The position numbers and the translations under genes are program-made. From CAIQPS01 sp963843455 (GTDB lineage Bacteria; Actinomycetota; Thermoleophilia; RBG-16-64-13): a stretch of 64,000 nt of DNA. Within the stretch, counting starts at the first letter, position 1. Each line of letters opens with the position of its first letter. The notes under the pieces are model-generated. The model saw only the letters and a list, made by a program, of their open reading frames with translations. It searched no databases and was not told the origin of the DNA. Below, in pieces: positions 56,619 through 64,000 of the stretch. Where the stretch lies: contig CAWJKE010000013.1 of assembly GCA_963843455.1 (NCBI GenBank), forward strand, positions 37,400-101,399, given 5' to 3'.

Positions 56619-57008
56619 TCAGCTCGCGGCGGCCTTGTCGACGATGCCGATGAGCGCCTCTTCGACCTGGCCCGCCACGTCGGCGATGCCGGCGCTGGGG
56701 AAGAAGTCGGCGATCAGGCTGGGCCGCATGGTGGTGATGAACACTTCACTCTTCTCCGCGTACACCATGATGGGACAGGGCAGCATCAGCCCGATCTTGG
56801 CGTCGGCGGCCAGTATCTGGCTTGCATACTTGGCGTTGCACACCTCCACGATGCTTATCCGCTCGCGCTCGAAGCCCTTCTCGGCCAGGGTGGCGGCGAC
56901 GTCGTGGACGAAGAGCACGCGGAATCCCGCGTCGGCAGTCGCCTGCGTCACGGCATCGACGGCCTGGTCGAATCCCTTGCTGGTGCTTACGGTGTAGTCC
57001 AGTTCCAT
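56619..57008 (-). CDS. DUF302-domain protein
   Basis: A 129-residue protein from ATG 57008. It has the DUF302 shape: LDYTVSTSKGFDQAVDAVTQA at the start, FRVLFVHDVAATLAEKGFE, then IVEVCNAKYASQILAADAK and LMLPCPIMVYAE. The family binds small molecules or metals in stress-linked settings; no catalytic role is known. Twelve bases separate it from the SRPBCC gene upstream, so they are one operon. Confidence 0.82.
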   Translation of the reverse strand: MELDYTVSTSKGFDQAVDAVTQATADAGFRVLFVHDVAATLAEKGFERERISIVEVCNAKYASQILAADAKIGLMLPCPIMVYAEKSEVFITTMRPSLIADFFPSAGIADVAGQVEEALIGIVDKAAAS

Positions 57009-57020
57009 CCTCGCCTCCGA

Positions 57021-57525
57021 TCAGCTATCGCAGGGCCGCGGCCACTCTTCTTCCTTCTCGACGCGGCCGATGAACCAGTCCTCTTCGGACAGGTTCTTAA
57101 GATTCTCCAGCGTGTGGCGCAAGGAATGCTCGAGGGAGGCCTTGACACCCAGGTGGTTGGCGGCCTTGCCGAAGATGCCCCCCGGCATCTCGTACTCGAT
57201 CTCGCTGGTCACGAGAGTCTTGCCGTCCTGCGGATCGAAGTTCAGCGTTTGCCATCCGGGCAGGCCGCCTCCGCGTTCGTTTCTCCACAGATAGCCGCCG
57301 CCCGGCTTGGGCCCGTTCTCCTTGACGGTGGTGATGACGTCCACGTCCTTGCCCATCAAGGAATAGCTCTGGTGTATGACGGTTCCTGCGAGCCCCGTCG
57401 CCCTCGACGCTCTTGATATCTCCCAGGCCGGAGAACCAGTTGGCCCATTTGTCAACATGCGACACATAGTTGTAGACCTTCTCCGGGGTGGAGTCGATCA
57501 GGATGCTTTCCTTGATACGGGCCAT
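57021..57525 (-). CDS. SRPBCC (CoxG/polyketide cyclase-like) protein (frameshift near 57395)
   Basis: ATG 57525 behind AAGGAG. The start ESILIDSTPEKVYNYVSHVDKWANW is the typical SRPBCC opening. Near 57395 the frame moves by one base into GLAGTVIHQSYSLMGKDVDV and continues GGGLPGWQTLNFDPQDGK to the stop at 57021. The rejoined protein is about 167 residues with a hydrophobic ligand pocket. Such proteins bind lipids or cofactors; role unknown. Same operon as DUF302. Confidence 0.78.
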
Positions 57526-57593
57526 CTCGTGCTCCTTCAGGTCGAATGCGCCGTGCGTCCAGTCGTCTCAGCTTAGGCTGTTTCGACCGGAAA

Positions 57594-58557
57594 TCAAGAA
57601 GGGACCGTCTCGTCCGAGAGCGACCGCTGTTCGGCGGCCACGGGTGAGTCGGATGAGTCCGCCGCCTCGGTGGCAGCGGCCTGCATTTGCCGCACGCTTG
57701 CCCTGTGCGCGTAGGCCTTCGTTACCTCCGCTCCGAAGATGATGATGTAGGCCACGTAGTAGATCCAGATCATTATCACCGCGAGCGAGCCGGCCGCTCC
57801 GAACGCCGAACCGGGGCTCGTGCGCCCCAGATACCGCCCGATGAAGTAGTTGCCGATGCTGAAGAGCACGGCGGTGATCGAGGCGCCCACCAGTATGTAG
57901 AGCCAGCGCACCTTGATGTTCGGGAGCACCCGGAAGATGACCGTCAGGAACACCGTCGATATCACGAGCGAAAGAAGGATGCCGAAGATCTGCAAGAGCC
58001 AGCCGGGTAGGGGAAGGATGTTCGAGAAATAGGTGGTGAGCGTTGTGACCGCGGTGTTGGCGAACATCGAAGCGAGGAACATGAAGCCGATGACGATGAC
58101 CATCCCTACGTCGATCAATTTGCCGAAGACGAAGCCCAGGATGCCTCCGCCGCCATGCCCTTTCACTCCCCAGATGTCGTTGAGAGCCCCGCGGACCGAG
58201 CCTATGATGCGGGTCGCCGCCCAAATCAGGGCGAGAACGGCGAGCACGGTGGCCACCGTGAGCCCGCTGCTGCTGTAGATGGCGGCGAGCATCGACTGGA
58301 TAAAGTGGGCGGTCTCCTCGCCGAACGTGCTGGTGAGCCGCTCGGCTATCAGGCCCTCGGTGGCGCTCTTACCGAACACAAGCGACGCGAGCGCCGTCAT
58401 GATGACGATCATGGGCGCGAGGCTGAAGGCGCCAAAATAGGCGATCGATCCCGCCATGCGGCTGATGTTGTGCGCCCACGCCCCATCGAACGCGTCCCTG
58501 AGCAGACCGCCAAGGGGAGCGAGCGGGCGGAAGATCCTCTTCAGACCGGCGACCCAT
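57594..58557 (-). CDS. YihY/BrkB-family membrane protein (copy 3; start unclear)
   Basis: Six helices, opening MAGSIAYFGAFSLAPMIVIM, with IIGSVRGALNDIWGVK and AAGSLAVIMIWIYYVAYIIIFG at the end. In the same frame upstream the family's usual GLKRIFRPLAPLGGLLRDAF precedes helix 1, but its ATG (58557) is in a different frame, so a short indel near the start is likely; otherwise ATG 58457 would begin inside helix 1. The C-terminus is hydrophilic. It is more diverged than the other three copies. Confidence 0.78.
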
Positions 58558-58593
58558 GGTGAAGAGCATAGCAGGGTGTCGCCGAGGCGGGCG

Positions 58594-60052
58594 CTACGTC
58601 AGCCGGAACACGTGATGACCCCACGCCGGCATGTCGAGGTAGAGTCCAGGGGAGCTAAGCATGTCGCCCTCGCGCGCATAGCTGGTATCGCTCAGCAGGT
58701 CGCGGAGCATCCAGCGCTTTCCGGCCAGATCGGCAAAGGGCAAGGGCGTGTAACACTGGCTCTGGTGGTCGGCGAAGTTCACCGCTGCGATCAGCCGGTC
58801 ACCGTTCGCGCCCTGCCACGCCTGCACCACGAAGCAATCGTGCGTCCAATTGCCGTTCCAGGCAGGCCCCGCCTCGAGGAGCTGCCAGTCGCCTTCCCGT
58901 ACCGCCGGGGTGCGAAGGCAGGCGGCAAGCGACCGGTAGAACGCGCTGAGTCTCCTCGTCGACCGGTTCCTCCGGCCGGCGGCAGAGGTGCATGGGCAGG
59001 TGGACCTTCGCCCCTTCCGCTTGGCCCTCCTGGAAGAACCGCAGGCCGGGGCAGAGAAACGTGACGACTGCCGCCGCCCGGTGCTTGTCCGGCCGGAAGG
59101 TCGCCGCCGCCCTGGGCTCGTCGTGGTTCTCGAGGAATCGCGCCGAACGGCGCTGAAAATCGATATCGGCACGCAGATGGTCGCGGACCTTGTCGGCATC
59201 GCCTTCGATCAGCCGGTCATACAGCCGCTTGTCGTAGGTGTAGTCGAAGCCCTGCTGTTGAAGCTCCCACTCGCGTCCCCAGTAGACCTCGGCCATGAAT
59301 AGAAAGCCAGGATGCTCGCCCTTGATCCGAGCCACGGCCCCGGGCCAGAAGGGCTGCGGCGTCTTGCCCCATGTCCACTCGAACACGTCCGGCAGGACGA
59401 GCATGGCCATGTCGCAGCGTACTCCGTCGCAGCGGTCCGCCACCCGGGCCAACTCGCCGAGCATCGCCGCCTGAAGTGCCGGATTGGCGTAGTCGAGCTG
59501 CAGCGCGTCCGGCCATCCGTCGAAATATGGGTCCCGCCCGTAGGCAAGGATCGACCCGTCTTCAGTGCGTAGGTAGTTCTGGGGCTGGCGGGCCAGGTCG
59601 GAATCCGTCCCGTGCACGTAGTAGTCGGGATGCTCGGTCACCCAGGGGTGATCGGGAGCCGTGTGGTTGGGCACGAAGTCCAGGATGAGCTTGAGCCCTC
59701 GTTGATGCAGGCGGGCACGGAAGCGAGCGAGGGCTTCGTCACCGCCGAGCCTCGGCGACACGTCGTAGCCGATGACCGCGAAGCACGAGCCACAGATATC
59801 GTCCTCGCGCAGGTCGGGGACCGCCTGGAGGAACTCTTCGCGCCACCGCGCGTTGCTCCGCGATACAGAGCGTCCGGCGTCGCCGGTCCGCCAAACGCCA
59901 AGCAAATAGACGAGCTCGAATCCGTTCGCGGCGATGCGGTCCAGATCGGCATCGGGGACGTTGTCCAGGCCGGCAACGTAACCCAGGCGCCGGGAGAGGT
60001 CGGTGAGCCAGGCGCGGGCGTTGATCTGGTACAGAGAGGGATTCTTGCTCAT
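58594..60052 (-). CDS. GH13 alpha-amylase-family enzyme (copy 2; frameshift near 58955)
   Basis: From ATG 60052 behind AAGGTGG (GTG 60058 is the alternative). All GH13 motifs are kept: DFVPNHTAPDH, GVRCDMAML, FMAEVYWG, FLENHDEPR. At about 58955, after EEPVDEE, the frame changes by one base and continues LSAFYRSLAACLR to GHHVFRLT at 58594. It is a close paralogue of copy 1 at 38166 and lacks only its short N-terminal extension. It is divergent from the DUF6325 gene at 60311. Confidence 0.87.
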
Positions 60053-60310
60053 GTCCACCTTGTGCCGTGCCCTCCAGTGCCGTCGGTGTCCTTAGCCTAC
60101 TACCCCGGCGGACCGAATCAAAACGCCGGTCAGAGGGGGCCGATGCATGATGATCGGACTTTTTGGGTATGCTTGCGTTCACCGGTCGAGTCGCCTACTG
60201 TGAGATAGCGTGTAATCGGTACGCTAGGCGCTCCCTCGGGCAGGTGACACGTTTGTCCGATCCCGGGAGGTTGCTCGGGGCGTCACCGTCAGACGAAAGC
60301 AAGGGAGGAT

Positions 60311-60742
60311 ATGGCAGTGGAGGCATCATTGGGCCCGATCCAGTACATCGTTCTGGGCTTCCCGGGCAACAAGTTCAAGGGCGAGATCATTCCCGCCCTG
60401 GGGGACCTCGTCAAGGCCGGCACTATCCGGGTGATGGATTTGGCCTTCGTCAAGAAGGACGCCGACGGCTCCATCCTTATCGTGGAACTCGAGGATCTGG
60501 CCGACGACGAGGCTGCCCCCTTTGGCGCCTTCGAGAAGCAGATAGGCGACCTACTCAACGAGGACGACCTGCTGGCCGCCGCCCAGGCCCTCGAACCCAA
60601 CTCCTCGGCTGCCGTCCTCGTGTGGGAGAACCTGTGGGCCCGCAAGTTCGCCGAAGCGGTTCGGGGCGCGGACGGAATGCTCATGGCTTGGGATCACATC
60701 TCGTACGAAGCAGTCCAGGCCGTCATGGCTGCCGCCAAGTAA
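60311..60742 (+). CDS. DUF6325-like protein (copy B)
   Basis: A 143-residue acidic protein from ATG 60311 behind GGGAGG. It starts EASLGPIQYIVLGFPGNKFKGE, has an IRVMDLAFVKKDADGS block and the acidic ELEDLADDEAAPF loop, and ends FAEAVRGADGMLMAWDHIS. It matches copy A at 43206 and heads a plus-strand run of SHOCT genes, in the same order as the minus-strand block. No biochemical function is known. Confidence 0.78.
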   Translation: MAVEASLGPIQYIVLGFPGNKFKGEIIPALGDLVKAGTIRVMDLAFVKKDADGSILIVELEDLADDEAAPFGAFEKQIGDLLNEDDLLAAAQALEPNSSAAVLVWENLWARKFAEAVRGADGMLMAWDHISYEAVQAVMAAAK

Positions 60743-60789
60743 CCGGCCGAATGAAGACAAAGGGAATAAGACAGGGAGGCACATACGAG

Positions 60790-61150
60790 ATGAGAAGACG
60801 CCGCGGTCCCAGCCTGATCGGCGTGGCCGCTACCACCGCCGTAGTCGCCGGCACGGCCGGCGCGGTGCAGAGGCCACCAAGCGAACAAGGCGGCCGGCCA
60901 GCAGCAAGCGGCGGCCGACCAGCAGGAACTCGCCGCATACCAAGCGGCCGACCAGCAGGCCGCCATGGAAGCGGCGGCCGCCGCAGCCGCGACTCAGGCG
61001 GTCGCCGCTCAGCAGGCAGCGGCTCCCGCAGCCGCCCCGGCCGCGCCCGACACCACCGCTCAGCTCCAGAAGCTGGCGGAGCTGAAGGCGCAGGGCATCC
61101 TCACCGATGAAGAGTTCGCCGCGGCGAAGGCGAAATTGCTAGGATTGTAG
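60790..61150 (+). CDS. SHOCT-domain protein with Ala/Gln-rich repeat (frameshift near 60870)
   Basis: ATG 60790 with AGGGAGG ten bases upstream. The N-terminus is basic and hydrophobic (RRRRGPSLIGVAATTAVVAGTAG), a single membrane or signal segment. A one-base break at about 60870 leads into HQANKAAGQQQAAADQQELAA and a long Ala/Gln stretch, then the SHOCT end LQKLAELKAQGILTDEEFAAAKAKLLGL. Rejoined length is about 120 residues. Role unknown. Confidence 0.7.
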
Positions 61151-61164
61151 TCGGTTGTAGTCGG
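61145..61164 (+). repeat. Tandem 10-bp repeat
   Basis: TTGTAGTCGG occurs twice in a row; the first copy contains the stop codon of the SHOCT gene. It may be a small slippage duplication. Confidence 0.6.
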
Positions 61165-61193
61165 TCGTAACCCGGAACGAAACGGAGGGGTCT

Positions 61194-61636
61194 ATGAAGC
61201 AATTCTCAAAACGGTGGTTGGTCCTGCTCATGCTGATGGGCATCCTGTTGCTCACCCTTACCGGGTGCAGTAACACCTGGGGCCAGGGCAGCGTCATCTG
61301 GACGATGTGCATCTTCTTCTTCTGGATGATCTACATCTGGATGTTCATCGCCATCTTCAGCGACATCTTTCGGCGCAACGACATCGGCGGCGGCAAGAAG
61401 GCCATGTGGATCTTCTTCGTCATCTTCCTCCCGCTGCTCGGAATCTTGATCTACATGATCGCCCGGCCGAAGATGACCGAACAGGACAAGCAGCTCATGG
61501 AAGAAGCCGCGGCACGTCAGCAGCGGGCGGCCGGTTACTCCGCGGCTGAGGAGATCGCCAAGGCTCAGGCCTCAAGGATAGCGGCGCCATCACCGACGCC
61601 GAGTTCGAGGAACTCAAGCGGAAGGCCATGATCTAG
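61194..61636 (+). CDS. SHOCT-domain membrane protein (paralogue of 41056; frameshift near 61571)
   Basis: ATG 61194 behind GGAGGGG. The sequence KRWLVLLMLMGILLLTLTGCS, FFWMIYIWMFIAIF, NDIGGGKKAMWIFF and LIYMIARPKMTEQDKQLMEE parallels the copy at 41056. At about 61571 a one-base break ends the frame early; rejoined it finishes GAITDAEFEELKRKAMI at 61636. About 147 residues with two or three membrane helices. It follows the SHOCT gene by 43 bases. Confidence 0.8.
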
Positions 61637-61669
61637 TGTCGACCAGACGCTGATCGAGGGGGGGCTGAT

Positions 61670-61973
61670 ATGTGCTGTTTGCTCGCTCTGATGGGCACGT
61701 TGGGCCCGCGGGTGGCCTTCATCATTTGGTGGATCGCCGATACGGCATTCTTCCACCGGGTGTTTCGACACGGCCTTCTGGCCGATAATCGGGGTGGTCT
61801 TTGCTCCGTGGACCACGCTGTTCTACACCATCGCCTGGTGGGGCGGCACGGCGGGCGGAGGCCTCTACTTCTGGGGATACGTCCTGGTCGTCATAGGCAT
61901 ACTGTTCGACATCGCCTCCCACGGTGGCGGCGCGTGGCGCAGCCGCAAGAAGGTGCCGGGGTACGCGGCCTGA
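61670..61973 (+). CDS. Small membrane protein of unknown family (frameshift near 61765)
   Basis: ATG 61670 behind GAGGGGGGG. Begins CCLLALMGTLGPRVAFIIWW; near 61765 one base is out of register, and the better frame continues FDTAFWPIIGVVFAPWTT LFYTIAWWGGTAGGG and ends AWRSRKKVPGYAA at 61973. That gives about 101 residues and three hydrophobic helices. It follows the SHOCT gene and precedes the hairpin at 62005, which probably ends this transcript. Confidence 0.6.
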
Positions 61974-62004
61974 CACCATCGAGGCTCTTACGATAGGACG
62001 AGCG

Positions 62005-62036
62005 CGCGGAGGCCGGCGGCAACGCCGGCCTCCGCG
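62005..62036 (+). terminator. Strong hairpin with GCAA tetraloop
   Basis: CGCGGAGGCCGGCG and its perfect inverse surround GCAA, a 14-bp stem on a stable GNRA loop, 32 bases after the small membrane protein gene. A few T residues follow. It probably ends the 60311-61973 transcript. Confidence 0.65.
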
Positions 62037-62056
62037 CCGTTCTTGACCTTGCCGCT

Positions 62057-62852
62057 GTGGAACCGACCATCACATACCTGGGACACGAGACGCTTCTCAT
62101 CGAACTCGATGGTGTGCGCCTCCTGACCGATCCCGTTCTCCGTTGGCGATTCCCGGTGCTCACCCGTCACGGCCCCCTGCCCGACCTGCGCGTCACTCAA
62201 GACCTTGGCGCGGTGCTCATCTCCCATCTGCATCTGGATCACGTGAATCCTCGGTCCCTGCGTCTGCTCCCTCGCGACGTGCCGCTGGTTGTGCCTCCAG
62301 GGGCTCGGGCCATCCTCCGTCCATATCGCTTTCGGGACGTTCGTGAACTCGCTCCCGGGGAGGCGCTCCAGATAGGCGGCGTCACGGTCACCGCCACGCC
62401 CGCTAACCACACCGGCAAGCGCTACCCCTGGGGCCATATGGCGGGAGCCGTCGGCTACATGATCCGCGGTTCGCTCACCATCTATTTTGCCGGCGATACC
62501 GGGCTTTTCGACGGCCTGGCCGATCTCAGCGAGGGGCTGGACGTGGCTCTGCTCCCCATCTGGGGGTGGGGTCTCCGGTTGCCCGAAGACCACATGTCGC
62601 CGCAGACGGCCGCTCAAGCCTTGAGGATCCTCCGGCCCCGGCTGGCCATTCCTATCCACTGGGGCACGTTCCTGCCCCTCGGGATCGGAAGGTGCTGATG
62701 GGCGGTATCTGGTGGACCCGCCCCGCGACTTCCTGCGGTACGCCGCGGAGTACGCCCCCGACGTTCGCACAGTCGTGCTTCCCCCCGGAGAATTTATTAC
62801 ACTTGACGGACTGCTGGAGTCGGCGGCTTCCCAGGGACAAACGGGGGAATAG
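62057..62852 (+). CDS. MBL-fold metal-dependent hydrolase (UPF0173-like; frameshift near 62690)
   Basis: GTG start at 62057. Motif SHLHLDHVNP, then ANHTGKRYPWGHMAG, YFAGDTGLFDG and LAIPIHWGTF are the zinc sites of the L-ascorbate-6-phosphate-lactonase-like hydrolase family. At about 62690 a one-base break leads to RYLVDPPRDFLRYAAEYAPD and the stop at 62852. The product is about 264 residues. It ends four bases before a YihY gene and is presumably in the same transcript; substrate unknown. Confidence 0.8.
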
Positions 62853-62855
62853 GGC

Positions 62856-64000
62856 TTGGCGATCGGCGGCACCCACGAAGAGAGCCCACAGCAGGGCGAA
62901 CCAGTCGAACACCCGGCCGAAGCCGGCGGTCAGGCCTCGCCCGAGGGGTCGAACGGGGTAGGCTCCCTGCTTTCTGTGCCCAATCCCAAGGGTCGCATCG
63001 ACAAGATGCCTGTCGTCGGTTTTGTTTGGAACCTGTATCGGGGTTACAGCCGGCGTAACGGTCCCCTTCTGAGCGCCGGCATCGCCTACTACGCGCTGTT
63101 CTCCATGGGGCCCCCTCCTCTTGCTCACGCTCCAGATCACGGGGCGTCTGCTCGGCAGCGGACTGCCTCCTGCGGACGCCAGGTTGACCCGATGAATTGG
63201 GCAGGGGCATGGGCGAAGATATGGCCGCCATGCTCAGCACTGTCGCGACGTCCTTGATACGAAGCAGCACCGGCCTCGAGGACTTTCGCCATCGTCAGCC
63301 TGGGGATTCTGCTCTATGGGGCCACCCGGCTGTTTGTCCGTCTGCAGGTCTCGTTCAACATCATGTGGGACGTCAGGGTCGTTTCGAGAGCGTTCTCGTT
63401 TCGCAGGGTGATGTTCCGGCTCCCTTGTATTCGGCCTCATTCTCATTCCCACTGTTCTACTTGTGGTCTCCCTGGTTCTGGGGACGGCTATCGCCTGGCT
63501 CGAGGACCTTACAGGCCGCTCGGGCATCGTCATAAACGTCGCACAGGCCGTGATCCCCTTCCTCGTGAGTTGGCTTGCGCTGGTCACGATCTTCGTCGTC
63601 CTGCCGGACGTCCACCTGCGCGTGCTGGACGGTGGGTTTCCACCTCTGCTCGTCGCCATGGCCTGGGCACCGTTGCGACCCGGTTTTTCGGTATGTCACC
63701 CTATCCTGGACGGTATCTGCGAAATCACGGTGTGTGATCGGTGCCTTGGTCGGCGTCACCTTCTGGGTCGTCGTCACGGCCATCGTCACCCTGGTTGTAG
63801 TCCGGTTCAACCGGGCGATGTACCTGTGGGGAGGGGCAAGCTATGGTGCTCCACGACTATGCCGCGCCGGTCACGGAGTTGCCCGACGTGGATGTTGGGC
63901 GCCGGGGCCGGATCAGCCGGCGACGCCCTCAGGAAGCGGCTAGTCTCACACAAGCCGCAACTGCTCGGACCTTCTTCCGCGGCGGCTTGCAAGTGGGCAC
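62856..64000 (+). pseudogene. YihY/BrkB-family membrane protein (copy 4), six or more frameshifts, end beyond window
   Basis: TTG 62856 opens with a hydrophilic leader and NPKGRIDKMPVVGFVWNL, then NGPLLSAGIAYYALFSMGP, nearly the same as copy 2. From about 63108 the frame changes repeatedly (near 63108, 63205, 63275, 63420, 63645, 63835), while recognisable pieces follow in order: LYGATRLFVRLQVSFNIMWD, LILIPTVLLVVSLVLG, FLVSWLALVTIFVVLPDVHL, YDYAAPVTELPDV-like HDYAAPVTELPDV. The final frame is open to the window end. It is either decayed or sits in the least accurate part of the sequence. Confidence 0.7.

Noticed and set aside
60965..61150. Separate small SHOCT gene
   Set aside because: It is the C-terminal part of the gene from 60790 after a one-base slip, not an independent gene.
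1..64000. tRNA, rRNA, CRISPR arrays, prophage or insertion sequences
   Set aside because: None were seen: no cloverleaf-like sequence, spaced repeats, transposase or integrase in either strand.

Overview
The window is GC-rich chromosomal DNA from a bacterium, most likely an uncultivated Actinomycetota lineage of the Coriobacteriia or Thermoleophilia kind. The case rests on gene content, not on a marker gene: a heliorhodopsin (a family confined largely to monoderms), a protein with cell-wall-binding repeats 2, Ku/LigD end joining, several actinobacterial-style stress proteins, and frequent GTG/TTG starts. I saw no rRNA, tRNA, CRISPR array, integrase or insertion sequence. At least 20 genes are split by single-base indels while both halves stay fully recognisable, and the density rises towards the right end. 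This looks more like uncorrected consensus errors than gene decay, so 'frameshifted' entries should be read as probably intact genes.

Left part (1-23 kb): two secreted peptidoglycan hydrolases (NlpC/P60 and M23) share the same C-terminal repeat module. They are followed by a VOC protein, DegV, a heliorhodopsin with a near-consensus promoter, a saccharopine dehydrogenase-like enzyme coupled to a DMT exporter, and an SDR/DUF2867 protein. Next come the ligD-ku pair, RidA-like, aldo/keto reductase, cupin and two-domain metabolic proteins, a Vps62-like membrane protein, a radical SAM/SPASM enzyme, a hemerythrin and a PatB-type C-S lyase with an operator-like array upstream.

Middle (23.5-44 kb): two large cytoplasmic-type arylsulfatases, YihY-family membrane proteins, DUF763, DUF1847, a CoA-binding protein, a UbiE-like methyltransferase, a Rieske protein, a LigB-type dioxygenase, DUF2252, and a phosphodiesterase. 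A minus-strand stress/ion block follows: GH13 enzyme, CPA1 antiporter, SHOCT protein, TMEM175 channel, DUF1269 and DUF6325 proteins.

Right part (44-64 kb): a minus-strand run of about 10.7 kb reads molybdopterin oxidoreductase, four-cluster ferredoxin subunit, NuoF-like/GltD-like fusion, SMP-30 lactonase, small winged-helix protein, GH63/MGH1-like glycosidase, glucose dehydrogenase. The last four could release glucose from a glycoside and oxidise it through gluconolactone to gluconate, and the first three could move electrons between NAD(P)H and a molybdenum enzyme. After an MFS exporter come DUF302, SRPBCC and YihY proteins, then a second GH13 enzyme and a DUF6325-SHOCT-SHOCT-YihY series. 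That series is an inverted paralogous copy of the 34-44 kb stress block.
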